Assembly: GCF_000203915.1 (NCBI RefSeq)
Contig: NC_008391.1
Span: 744,001 to 808,000, forward strand
Reading direction: 5' to 3'
From: Burkholderia ambifaria AMMD
Lineage (GTDB): Bacteria > Pseudomonadota > Gammaproteobacteria > Burkholderiales > Burkholderiaceae
Length of the DNA: 64,000 nt
Numbering within the stretch: the stretch's first letter is position 1; each line of letters begins with the position of its first letter. The notes beneath the pieces were generated by a model. That model ran no database searches and was not told the origin of the DNA. It saw nothing but the letters and a program-made list of their open reading frames with translations. Below are positions 47,862 through 56,381 of the stretch, piece by piece. The translations under genes and the position numbers were made by a program.

Positions 47862-48065
47862 TTACTGCGGCGTGATGTTCGACGCTTGCAGGCCCTTCGG
47901 GCCACGCTTCACTTCGTAGCTGACTTTCTGACCTTCGGCCAGGGTCTTGAAGCCCGTGCCGCGAATTTCAGAGAAATGGGCGAACAGATCGTCGCCGCCG
48001 TTGTCCGGGGAGATGAAACCAAAGCCCTTGGTTTCGTTGAACCACTTGACGGTACCGGTATCCAC
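47862..48065 (-). CDS. Cold-shock-domain protein (CspA family)
   Basis: A 67-residue single OB-fold RNA chaperone with both RNP motifs: KGFGFISPD and DLFAHFS. The start is GTG at 48065 ([17 protein letters not shown]), five bases after AAGGAAG; the longer upstream frame is not supported. Cold-shock genes typically carry long 5' leaders, and about 240 bases upstream are free of genes, with an inverted repeat CCGCAC...GTGCGG near 48143. Confidence 0.93.
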   Translation of the reverse strand: MDTGTVKWFNETKGFGFISPDNGGDDLFAHFSEIRGTGFKTLAEGQKVSYEVKRGPKGLQASNITPQ

Positions 48066-48214
48066 AAATACTTCCTTAATACGATTGAGAACAGCGCCCG
48101 CAACGGGCACAGAAAGAATCAAAGAGGGAGAGACCAACGACTGCCGCACAATGTGCAGTGCGGCCAATGATGAGCAATCGAACTTCTTGAAGACTTCGGT
48201 CTCGGACACTACGC

Positions 48215-48334
48215 GGTGCCGGCCGATCCGTCAAGCTCTTTTCGATGCGGCGCAGGCGCACGATAGCGTGTCCGCCTTGCCTGGCGGGCCTCTGCGGCAA
48301 TCGGGAGGGAGTAACGCGACCCTCCCCTTTTTTT
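48215..48334 (+). ncRNA. Candidate small RNA ending in an orphan terminator
   Basis: A strong plus-strand rho-independent terminator (stem 48303-48309 with 48320-48326, then CTTTTTTT) has no plus-strand gene before it for hundreds of bases. A weak TTGAAG/TACGCG pair near 48187-48215 could start a transcript of about 115 bases. The orientation of the T tract rules out service to the minus-strand relic next to it. Confidence 0.35.
48303..48334 (+). terminator. Orphan rho-independent terminator
   Basis: GGGAGGG paired with CCCTCCC across a 10-base loop, followed by a run of seven T residues on the plus strand. No protein gene on this strand precedes it. Confidence 0.8.
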
Positions 48335-48348
48335 GCCGCGCGACGCCG

Positions 48349-48656
48349 TTACCGCGGTTCGAACACGTGATGCAGCGCCGGCGGCGTCCCGCCGTCGCGG
48401 ATCGTCATCTCGAACGCCTTGCGAGCGCCGCGTCGAACGCGGCGCCGTCGGGCAGTTCCCAGCCCGACGCGAAATAGCGGTCGGTCGTGCCCGGGACGAT
48501 CACGTAGCGGAAATCGCGTTCGTCCATCTTCGGGTACAGCGCGCCGTCGGGCGCGTCGAGCACCTGCATGCCCAGCACGTCTCGCGCGTAGCTGCGCCAC
48601 GCATCGACGCGGGTCGCCTCGACGACGACGTAGCCGAGCGCACGGACATCGATCAT
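48349..48656 (-). pseudogene. Relic of a VOC-type extradiol dioxygenase
   Basis: The frame from 48656 starts MIDVRALGYVVVEATRVDAW and continues to ASGWELPDGAAFDAAL, the N-terminal domain of BphC-like dioxygenases. It then shifts frame to KAFEMTIRDGG...HHVFEPR and ends. The full protein is about 290 residues; most is missing, including two metal ligands. Confidence 0.65.
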
Positions 48657-48868
48657 GTCGGCCTCCTCCAGGTTCAGAATCCGTTGTTCGTGAAAGGATT
48701 CTGGCCGGTCGCGGATGGCGTCACATCGTCTGCTGGGACGAGAGGCGGAGGGGAATTGGCGGGGAGCGGATGGAAAATCGGGTCCTCCGCGCAAGCCCGA
48801 TGGGACGAGCCATGCGCGACGGAGAAGACGGGAAGCTGGGCGGATTGCCGCGATGCCCGCGACTTCGA

Positions 48869-49285
48869 TCAATCGAACGGGTTCAGCAGCCGGACGCCGG
48901 TGCGAGCGAAATCGTCGACATTGCGGGTAACGACCGTCAGATCGTTGATCAGCGCGGTGGCCGCGATCAGGTGATCGAGGGCGTGGGCCGGATCGGGCAC
49001 GCGCAAATGGCCCCACATCTGGGCGGTCTCGATATCGACGGGCAGGATGTTCGACGCATAGCCGGACAGGATCGTCGCCATCCATGCCTCGAGCGCCGAC
49101 GCCTGCGGATGATCGCCGCGATGACGGATCAGGTCGACGCCGCGCCGCAGTTCGGCCACCGTCACGACCGACAGGTAAAGCGGGCTCGCGTCGGCCTCCG
49201 CCTGCCTGAAGAACGCGCGCACGCCGCGGTTGGTTCGCTTGCCCTTTCTGATCTCGCTGATGACGTTCGTATCAATCAAAAACAC
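48869..49285 (-). CDS. fitB: PIN-domain toxin (VapC/FitB type)
   Basis: A 138-residue PIN-domain ribonuclease. Acidic catalytic residues are in VFLIDTNVISEIRKG, the ELRRGVD helix, and ATALINDLTVVTRNVDDF. The GTG at 49285 overlaps the antitoxin stop by 14 bases, a typical arrangement that couples toxin translation to antitoxin. The sequence is closest to the FitB group (length, LPVDIETAQMWG). It would cleave RNA when freed from its antitoxin. Confidence 0.9.
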   Translation of the reverse strand: MFLIDTNVISEIRKGKRTNRGVRAFFRQAEADASPLYLSVVTVAELRRGVDLIRHRGDHPQASALEAWMATILSGYASNILPVDIETAQMWGHLRVPDPAHALDHLIAATALINDLTVVTRNVDDFARTGVRLLNPFD

Positions 49286-49508
49286 GCCTGACCTCGCCGG
49301 AATCCTGAACACGTTGGAAATCCGCGTCTTCGCCGACGTCCGGCATGCTCATCAGCACTTGCGCGAATGTCCGTCGTTTCGGCCGGCCGAGCGCCTCGGC
49401 CAGAATGGCCCGATGTTCGGCCTCGGCGCTCCTGCCGTTGGCCGCGGCCTGCTCGCGCAGGCTCTGAACGATACTGTCATCCACGTTACGCACCAGAAGA
49501 TTTGCCAT
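49272..49508 (-). CDS. fitA: Ribbon-helix-helix antitoxin (FitA type)
   Basis: A 78-residue antitoxin starting MANLLVRNVDDSIVQSLREQ, a ribbon-helix-helix DNA-binding domain, with a C-terminal tail that would wrap the toxin. The pattern AEAEHRAILAEAL is typical of FitA. The start ATG 49508 is 20 bases from a perfect palindrome (49528-49542) that is probably its operator, so the pair should be autoregulated. Confidence 0.88.
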   Translation of the reverse strand: MANLLVRNVDDSIVQSLREQAAANGRSAEAEHRAILAEALGRPKRRTFAQVLMSMPDVGEDADFQRVQDSGEVRRVFD

Positions 49509-49525
49509 GGGTCCCTCCATCCAGA

Positions 49526-49576
49526 TTGCTATCAATGATAGCGCCGTGACGGTGAATTGCAAGCATTGCTATCATC
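49526..49576. promoter_or_regulatory. FitAB-type operator
   Basis: A perfect palindrome GCTATCAATGATAGC (49528-49542) and a second half-site TTGCTATCATCG (49566-49577) lie before the antitoxin gene. TGCTATCA/TGATAGCA half-sites are the type bound by the gonococcal FitAB complex, so this is a good candidate for autoregulation. Confidence 0.7.
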
Positions 49577-49754
49577 GTGACGACCAGATGGAAGACGGAA
49601 GTCGGCGCGGGCCGGCGGCAACGGGCAACAGAAAGCCCTGCGCCGCTGGCCCGACGCGTCGAACTGCTGTCGTGCACGGTAAGCCGAATCGAGGCGATGA
49701 AAAAGACGGCCGAATGGCCATGCACCGGCAGGCGGCCCAGGCAGATGCGCGTCG

Positions 49755-50957
49755 TCAGGTGCGCAACCGCGTCGAATCCGACGCGCGCTGTACGACCATC
49801 GCGAGCACCGCCATCAGGACCGCGGCCGCAACCGGCCACATCGTGCCGGCGATGACCGCGACGAACGCCTGGGCGGGCGCGATCCACGCGAGTGCCAGCA
49901 CGACCGATTCGAGCCGGTTCGGCCGGACGTTCCGGCAGTCGAGCAACAGGAAGGTCAGCGGCAACACCAGCCACAGCAGGTCGTAATACATGTAGTACGG
50001 CTGCACCAGCAGCGTCGCCGCGGCCAGTGCCGCTGCGCGCAGTTCGAAGCGCGCCGCGCGCCGCGTCCAGACGTACACGACGGCCGCGGCGGCAGCCACC
50101 GCGACGCACATCTGCACGCCATACGCGAACTGGACCGACAGGCCCGCGGCCCGCGCGCCCCCGACCAGCGACGGCATGCCGCGCCACAGCGTCTCGCCGT
50201 GCTCGACCACACCGCGGTTGAAGACGGGCAGGAACGCAAGAAATGCGGTCCACGCCTGCAATCCGAACACAGCCACCGAGGTCGCGACGATCGCGGCACT
50301 GAACAAGCCCGCCGACACCAGCGCTTTCCAGTGCCGCCCGCAGATCAGCGCCAGCGGGAACAGCACGCCGTATTGCGGCTTCACGACCAGGATCGCGATG
50401 AAGGCGCCGGCGATGACCGGACGCGATCGCAACAGCAGCAATGCCGCTGCGGCCGCCGTGACGGTCAGGAACGCATTCTGCATCGAGAGCGCGGCGCCGA
50501 TGAACCCCGGAAATGCGGCGACCACCATCCGCCACTGGCCGTCGAGGGGGCGCGTCAGCCGCGCGACGACGGCAGCGTAGCAGACGATCGCCAGTACGCC
50601 GAACAGCACGAGAGCGGGCACGAACGGCAGCAGGCCGAACGGGATGACGACGAGCAGGAAGGTCGGCGGATACGGCCAGGGCGCGAAATTATCGAACGGC
50701 CGGAGCGCGGCCTCGATCGGCTGGATCCATTGCGGCGAGAAGATCGCCGTCGGGCCATGCTCCAGCGCGACCCGCGCCGTCGCCCAGAATATCGCGAAGT
50801 CCGACCCGACCATCGGCGCGGACCGGTCGTGCAACCCGTAATAGCGGACCGCCCAGACGACGAGGAACAGCAATTGCAGCACGAGCGCCGCTGCGGCATA
50901 CGTTGCGACACGCCGCGCATCGACCATGCGATCGTCCGACCCGCGTATCGTCTCCAT
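49755..50957 (-). CDS. DUF2029/GT87-family membrane glycosyltransferase
   Basis: A 400-residue protein with about ten hydrophobic segments. The first extracytoplasmic loop has SDFAIFWATARVALEHG, with the Asp expected of polyprenyl-phosphate-dependent GT87/GT-C enzymes. AALRPFDNFAPWPYPPTFLL is a second conserved part. It probably transfers a sugar from a lipid carrier to an envelope glycan; acceptor unknown. It lies next to an acyltransferase on the other strand. Confidence 0.85.
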   Translation of the reverse strand: METIRGSDDRMVDARRVATYAAAALVLQLLFLVVWAVRYYGLHDRSAPMVGSDFAIFWATARVALEHGPTAIFSPQWIQPIEAALRPFDNFAPWPYPPTFLLVVIPFGLLPFVPALVLFGVLAIVCYAAVVARLTRPLDGQWRMVVAAFPGFIGAALSMQNAFLTVTAAAAALLLLRSRPVIAGAFIAILVVKPQYGVLFPLALICGRHWKALVSAGLFSAAIVATSVAVFGLQAWTAFLAFLPVFNRGVVEHGETLWRGMPSLVGGARAAGLSVQFAYGVQMCVAVAAAAAVVYVWTRRAARFELRAAALAAATLLVQPYYMYYDLLWLVLPLTFLLLDCRNVRPNRLESVVLALAWIAPAQAFVAVIAGTMWPVAAAVLMAVLAMVVQRASDSTRLRT

Positions 50958-51114
50958 CGCCCACCCCGCGTCTTTTTGTTCCAGTGAAGTACAGATGACG
51001 GCCGCCGCATCGAAACATCATGTTGCATCTCCATGCGGCACGCCGTCGTGACCGTTTGATACCATCGACGCACAAGACCGGCGATCGAACGCCGCACGAA
51101 GCGCGCAGAAGACC

Positions 51115-52410
51115 TTGCATCGACGCGGACCATCCGTGCCTGAAATCCCGATCCAAGCGATCCAAGACACGAGACGCCCTTCAGTGGACCTGATTACCCC
51201 TTCTCTGGATACCCTGTTTTCCCCGACTCCCGACAAGCTCTACTTCCCGGCCTGCCTTGCGGCCGTCGCGATCATCGCGTGGCTCGTCGCGAGGCACGTA
51301 CCGTTCTACCGGTCGGCCGTCGACAAATCGCTGTCGATGCGCCATCCCAACCTGGACGGATTCCGCGGCATCCTGGCGACCTCCGTCGTGTTCCATCACT
51401 TCGCGTGCAACCAGGGCTTGCTGTCGACCGGCGTCTGGGGCGCCCCCTCCGACTTCCTGCGCAATCTCGGCACGATTCCCGTCGCGCTGTTCTTCATGGT
51501 CACCGGGTTCCTGTTCTGGGAACGCGCGTGCAGGGGGACGTTCGACGTGCGGAGCTTCTTCGTCGGGCGCGTGCGGCGCGTCGCCCCGCTCTACCTCTTT
51601 TACGCGATCGTCATCGTCGCCTGCACGCTGTACTGGTTTCCCGGCAATGTCGTCGACGCGCCGATCCGGTTGCTGGCCGATCTGCTCAAAGCCGTTTCGC
51701 TCGGCTGGTTCGGCGCATTCCCGGTCAACGGCGCGGAACACACCGGCTATCTGAGCGGCGTCTGGTGGACGCTCGCGTACGAATGGCGGTTCTACGTCGC
51801 CATTCCGTTTCTCGCGTGGTTCGTCGCGACGCGCGCGTGGCGCAAGCTGCTCGCGCTCGCGATCGTCACGTTCTGCGCCGCGCTGTTCGGGCCGCCCGGC
51901 GGGATGGCCCTGCTGTTCGCGTTCGGCGCGCTGGCGTTCGAGGCATCGCGACATCCCGCGATCCGCTCGCTGCTGGGCACGAAATCGGCGGCCACCGTCG
52001 CGCTGCTGATTCTCGCCGTCGCCCCGTATCCGGCCGAACGCTACTCGATCGAGGGCGCGCTGCCGCTGCTCCCAGTGTTCCTGTGCGTCGCGTGCGGAAA
52101 CACGTTCTATGGCGTGCTCGAAACCCGACCGCTCGCGCTGCTCGGCACCGCCAGCTTCAGCATCTACATGCTCCACATGGCGATCGTGTACGCGATCGTC
52201 CGCGCGTTCAACAAGTTCGTTTTCCCGATCAATTCCGTTGACGACTCCGGCGTCTGGGCGCTGTCGCTCGCGTGCGCACTGGTCGCCGTCTTCTGTGCGC
52301 TGCTGACTTACCGCTACATCGAGCACCCGTTCATCGCGACGCGCAACGACGCGCGCCCGGCCCGCAGGACGGTTGAACCCGCACGCGAGCAAAGCACGGT
52401 CGCGCTATGA
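51115..52410 (+). CDS. Membrane acyltransferase, acyltransferase-3 family
   Basis: A protein of up to 431 residues (from ATG 51115; GTG at 51184 would give about 408). The motif HPNLDGFRGILATSVVFHHF contains the conserved Arg and catalytic His of OafA-like enzymes, and VALFFMVTGFLFWERA the second block. A hydrophobic N-terminal segment precedes the domain. It likely acylates surface polysaccharide, consistent with the divergent glycosyltransferase gene. Confidence 0.9.
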   Translation: MHRRGPSVPEIPIQAIQDTRRPSVDLITPSLDTLFSPTPDKLYFPACLAAVAIIAWLVARHVPFYRSAVDKSLSMRHPNLDGFRGILATSVVFHHFACNQGLLSTGVWGAPSDFLRNLGTIPVALFFMVTGFLFWERACRGTFDVRSFFVGRVRRVAPLYLFYAIVIVACTLYWFPGNVVDAPIRLLADLLKAVSLGWFGAFPVNGAEHTGYLSGVWWTLAYEWRFYVAIPFLAWFVATRAWRKLLALAIVTFCAALFGPPGGMALLFAFGALAFEASRHPAIRSLLGTKSAATVALLILAVAPYPAERYSIEGALPLLPVFLCVACGNTFYGVLETRPLALLGTASFSIYMLHMAIVYAIVRAFNKFVFPINSVDDSGVWALSLACALVAVFCALLTYRYIEHPFIATRNDARPARRTVEPAREQSTVAL

Positions 52411-52422
52411 CGCACGCGCGGC

Positions 52423-52545
52423 TCAGAATCGATACGAGATCCCGATCTGGAGGACCGGATACCACCGATACCGCGACATCTTCCGATTCAGTTCATCGAG
52501 GCCGCTGGAGACCAGAATCCGGCTCTTCTGCGGTCCGGCCGCGGC
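52423..52545 (-). pseudogene. C-terminal scrap of an outer-membrane beta-barrel protein
   Basis: A minus-strand piece ending at 52423 reads GLDELNRKMSRYRWYPVLQI and then GISYRF, with the terminal Phe and alternating pattern of an outer-membrane barrel strand. Upstream codons lose any barrel pattern. Only the last 30-40 residues remain. Confidence 0.4.
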
Positions 52546-53134
52546 GGCCAGTGCACCGTTTGGGCCTCGACCCGCCGCGAGCAGCGCATGCCGCCACGCG
52601 CAGCGGGTCCCCCGGCACGACACCTTGCAAGCAAGCTTGCTGTTTGACGGATCGAGCATGCGGTGCCCGTTCGTGTCGCCGATACGACGCTGCGCGCGTC
52701 CGACACGTCGGGCCGCCATCCCGCGGCTCGAGCCGATCCCCGATGTTTCGATGTCGTTGCGTGCCGCTCCCGCGATTTATCGTGAATATCAGTTGCGGTT
52801 GTCACGAGCGGCACGGGGCTCACCGCAAGGCGTGTGCCATACCGCGCGAACCCGCGCGGGACAAGCGTCGCCCTTACCTGCCCGGCGTGACGCGTGGGGG
52901 AATCGACGGAAATGTTTCAGGAACGCATCTGTTTTCGATGCGTCATCGTCGTGCAGATGACCGGCGGTTTCGCGCAGCGGGCGCTGCAATGCACGTCGGA
53001 CACGCACAGGTGAGTCGTCGGCATACCGAGAGCGGCGATGCGTGGCGCGTGGCACGGCCGCGGGCGCCCGGGAGGATGCGGTGCGATCGGCAGCTGTCGG
53101 CTAACTGTCGGCAGCTGTCAGGTAACGCTATGCG
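52546..53134. other. Intergenic region with tandem 21-bp repeats
   Basis: About 590 bases without a supported gene. Near the right end two tandem, imperfect 21-bp repeats occur: 53088-53108 and 53109-53129, each beginning CGGCAGCTGTC. They lie just after the LysR gene stop. Confidence 0.5.
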
Positions 53135-54004
53135 CTACACGCCCTGATCGGCCGCGCCGGGGGCGCGCAGGTCGCTGGTTTCCAGCAGCTCGAGCAGCGT
53201 GCCGGCCGGCTGGCTGAGCCGCTTCGCGGCGAGCGCGATGAATTCGACGTCGGGCAGCGCGGGCAGCCCGTCGCCGTTTACCGGCGTCGCCAGGCCGCGC
53301 GCCGACAGATACTGCGACGTCGCGGTGAGCCCGAGCCCGGCCCGCGCGGCCGCGATGCAGCCCGGCTGGCTGCTGCTCGAACACACGACTTCCCAGCCGA
53401 TCCCCTTTTCCGCGAGCGCGTTCAGCACGACCGCGCGCGTGACGCTCGGCTCGGCCACCAGCACGAGCGGCAGCGGCCGCTCCAGATCGACCACGGTGCC
53501 CGGCCGCGCGACCCATTCGAGCCGCGCGCGCAACAGCGGCGTGCCGCGCCGCTCGCCGAGCCGCCGCTTGCCGATCATCAGGTCGAGCGCGCCCGCATCC
53601 ATCAGTTCGTAGAGCCGGCTCGTCATGCCGGTCGTGATTTCCAGCGCGACGTCGGGGTGCGCGGCGCGAAACGCCGCGAGCACGTCCGGCAGCGCGACCA
53701 GCGCGAGATCGTCCGACGCGCCGAGCCGGACGCGGCCCTGCAACCGCGGCTTGCGAAACTGCGATTCCGCGCGGTTCAACGCCTGCAGGATCACGTTCGC
53801 ATGCACGAGCAGCGCCTCGCCGTCGGCCGTCATCGCGATCGAATGGGTATCGCGCACGAACAGCCGCCGGCCGACGCTCTCTTCGAGACGACGGATGTGT
53901 TCACTGACGCTCGACTGGTTGAGCCCGAGCTGCCGCCCCGCTTCGGTGAAGCTGCGGCAGTTCGTGACGGTCGCGAACGTCTTGAGCCAGACGGGATTGA
54001 GCAT
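53135..54004 (-). CDS. LysR-family transcriptional regulator
   Basis: A 289-residue regulator with an N-terminal winged helix (SFTEAGRQLGLNQSSVSEHI) and a PBP2-like effector domain (GRVRLGASDDLALVALPDVL). It is divergent from the MdtD-like exporter with a 140-base gap, so it probably controls that exporter. No clear operator was found. Confidence 0.93.
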   Translation of the reverse strand: MLNPVWLKTFATVTNCRSFTEAGRQLGLNQSSVSEHIRRLEESVGRRLFVRDTHSIAMTADGEALLVHANVILQALNRAESQFRKPRLQGRVRLGASDDLALVALPDVLAAFRAAHPDVALEITTGMTSRLYELMDAGALDLMIGKRRLGERRGTPLLRARLEWVARPGTVVDLERPLPLVLVAEPSVTRAVVLNALAEKGIGWEVVCSSSSQPGCIAAARAGLGLTATSQYLSARGLATPVNGDGLPALPDVEFIALAAKRLSQPAGTLLELLETSDLRAPGAADQGV

Positions 54005-54144
54005 CCCGCATTGTCATCGCCGATTACGATGACAGTCAATGCCATCAGGCAGCTTCCCGATAACCACCGGAATCGATACCATCCAGTGCTTGTAGACCGG
54101 CGGTACCACGTCGCCATGCCGGTCGCCGCACTTCCCACTTCGTC

Positions 54145-55533
54145 ATGTCCCGCGAACCTTCACATTCCGCGCTGCTGTGGATCGTCGCCGCCGCGTTCTT
54201 CATGCAGTCCCTCGACACGACGATCGTCAACACCGCGCTGCCGTCGATCGCGCAGAGCCTGCATGCGTCGCCGCTCGCGATGCAGCCGGTCGTGGTCGTC
54301 TACACGCTGACGATGGCGATGCTCACGCCGGCGTCCGGCTGGCTCGCCGACCGGTTCGGCACGCGCCGCGTGTTCTCGCTCGCGATCCTGGTGTTCTCGC
54401 TTGCATCGATCGGCTGTGCCGCGTCGCACACGCTCGGCCAGCTCGTCGTCGCGCGTGCCGTGCAGGGCATCGGCGGCTCGATGCTGCTGCCGATCGGGCG
54501 GCTTGCGGTGTTGCGCCGCGTGCCGGGCGAACAGTACGTCGCGGCGATCGCGTTCGTGTCGATCGCCGGGCAGCTCGGCCCGATCGTCGGGCCAACGCTC
54601 GGCGGCTGGCTCACGCAGGCGATTTCCTGGCACTGGGTGTTCATCGTCAACGTGCCGGTCGGCGTGGTCGGCTTCATCGCGGTGCAACGCTTTCTGCCGC
54701 ACGACCACGCGACCCGGCCGCCGCCGTTCGACTTCGTCGGGTGTGCATTGCTGTCGGTCGCGATGCTCGCGCTGTCGCTCGCGATCGATCCGCCGATGCC
54801 CGCGCACCGCGCCGGCTGGGCGATCGGGCTCGCCGTGCTCGGCGTGGCGAGTGCCCTTGCGTACCTGCCCCACGCGCGGCGCCGCGCGCAGCCGCTGTTC
54901 CGGCTCGGGTTGTTCCGCGAGCCGAACTTCGGCTCGGGGCTACTCGGCAACCTGCTGTGCCGGATCGGCACGAGCGCGGTGCCGTTCATGCTGCCGCTGC
55001 TGATGCAGGTGCAGCTCGGCTATACGCCGCTGCAGTCGGGGATGATGATGCTGCCGGCCGCGATCGCCGGCGTGATCGCGAAGCGCTGGATCGCGCCGCT
55101 CGCGAAACGCTTCGGCTATGCGACGTTTCTGGTCGTGAACACGGGGATCGTCGGCTGCGCGATCGCGGGGTTCGCGCTGGTGTCGGCGCGGCCCGCGCCG
55201 GCGCTGGAGATGGCGTTGCTGATCGTGTTCGGCGCCGCGAACTCGATGCAGTTCGCCGCGATGAACGCCGTGACGCTCAAGGGGCTGTCGCACGCCGACG
55301 CCGGCAGCGGCAACAGCCTGTTCACGATGATGCAGATGCTGGCGATGGGGCTCGGCGTGTCGATCGGCGGCGGGCTCGTGAACCTGTTCGCCGCGCGTTG
55401 GGGCTCGATGGCGAACGGCTTCATGTTGTCGTTCGTCTGCATGGGCTCGGTCACGCTGCTGTCGTCGGTCGTGTTCCGGCGGATCGATACTGCGGGGCCG
55501 CCGAGGCCGGTTGTGCCGCGGGCGTCTGCGTAA
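54145..55533 (+). CDS. DHA2-family drug exporter (MdtD-like)
   Basis: A 462-residue, roughly 14-segment MFS transporter. QSLDTTIVNTALPSIAQSLH is the DHA2 motif D1, GWLADRFGTRRVFSLA is motif A, and GPIVGPTLGGWL is antiporter motif C. Such pumps expel drugs or metabolites by proton exchange. It stands beside a divergent LysR regulator. The single-gene arrangement and length match E. coli MdtD. Confidence 0.92.
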   Translation: MSREPSHSALLWIVAAAFFMQSLDTTIVNTALPSIAQSLHASPLAMQPVVVVYTLTMAMLTPASGWLADRFGTRRVFSLAILVFSLASIGCAASHTLGQLVVARAVQGIGGSMLLPIGRLAVLRRVPGEQYVAAIAFVSIAGQLGPIVGPTLGGWLTQAISWHWVFIVNVPVGVVGFIAVQRFLPHDHATRPPPFDFVGCALLSVAMLALSLAIDPPMPAHRAGWAIGLAVLGVASALAYLPHARRRAQPLFRLGLFREPNFGSGLLGNLLCRIGTSAVPFMLPLLMQVQLGYTPLQSGMMMLPAAIAGVIAKRWIAPLAKRFGYATFLVVNTGIVGCAIAGFALVSARPAPALEMALLIVFGAANSMQFAAMNAVTLKGLSHADAGSGNSLFTMMQMLAMGLGVSIGGGLVNLFAARWGSMANGFMLSFVCMGSVTLLSSVVFRRIDTAGPPRPVVPRASA

Positions 55534-55558
55534 TCGGCGCCGCGGGCGGGCGCAGCCG

Positions 55559-55939
55559 TCAGTTCACCTGACGCCGCTCGACGACACGCTTGAGCACCCA
55601 GCGGATCGACGAAGCGTCGGCCGGCGGTTGCGCCACGCGGTACTCGTCGACTTCCAGCACGTATTGATAACCGGGCTGGTACGCAAAGCCTTCGATACCC
55701 GCGTACCAGAGGCTCCACGGCTCGGCCGGGCTGCTTCGCACCTGCAGGCAATCCATCGGGGCGACGCCCGTGCAGCGGGCGGCCTGCGGCGCGACATACA
55801 CGGTCCTGGTCACGGGACGGCCATCCGTCGGGCGTGCCGCGCGCGGGTCCGTCGCGGCCGCGTTGGTCTGGCATCCGGCGAGCAGCGTGCTGCCGGCAAT
55901 CACGGCCGCGCCGAGCAGCGTTCTGGTGTTGCGAATCAG
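55559..55939 (-). CDS. DUF4377 lipoprotein
   Basis: A short lipoprotein with lipobox LLAGCQ and a DUF4377 domain: CLQVRSSPAEPWSLWYAGIE, then GFAYQPGYQYVLEVDEYRV. A GTG at 55903 is the nearest standard start but would clip the signal peptide; CTG at 55939 gives LIRNTRTLLGAAVIAGS, a full lipoprotein signal, so I choose it with reservation. It would be anchored to the outer membrane. Function unknown. Confidence 0.75.
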   Translation of the reverse strand: MIRNTRTLLGAAVIAGSTLLAGCQTNAAATDPRAARPTDGRPVTRTVYVAPQAARCTGVAPMDCLQVRSSPAEPWSLWYAGIEGFAYQPGYQYVLEVDEYRVAQPPADASSIRWVLKRVVERRQVN

Positions 55940-56043
55940 CTGGAGGTCCTCAGGAAGCGTTGGCGGGCCGATTAGACGAGCGCCGCGCCGGGAAAGTTCA
56001 CAAACGGCTTACAGCCGGTGTGCCGGCCCGCCGTTCGCCCGCT

Positions 56044-56262
56044 TCAATACACGGCCACCCAGTGGCCCGGCACCCACGCCCAGTGGTTGCCGGCCCAGCG
56101 GTAATGGCCTTTCACCCAGCGATAGCCGGGCGCGGGCGGCGGCGGCGCCACCTCGACGACCGGCGCGGGCTGCGGCGGCCGCGCCGGTTCGACCACGCAC
56201 GCGGACATCAGCGCGGCGCTCGCGCTCACCAGTACGGCAAGCGATACGGATCGGATCTTCAT
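56044..56262 (-). CDS. YXWGXW-repeat lipoprotein
   Basis: A 72-residue lipoprotein: signal with lipobox LMSAC, a Pro-rich linker, then aromatic repeats GYRWVKGHYRWAGNHWAW and VPGHWVAVY. This repeat class (WVxGHW) is common in Burkholderia and of unknown function. A paralogue lies at 63215-63514. A TnpB element is inserted just upstream of its start. Confidence 0.85.
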   Translation of the reverse strand: MKIRSVSLAVLVSASAALMSACVVEPARPPQPAPVVEVAPPPPAPGYRWVKGHYRWAGNHWAWVPGHWVAVY

Positions 56263-56381
56263 CAGAATTTGCTCCGAGAAACCCCGCCATTTCCCCCAAG
56301 GGGACTTCCTTCGGGGCGGATGGCAGGAAGGAAAGGAGTGCTGTTGACAGGCAGCTTCTTCCACGGGTTAGGATCACCGGC

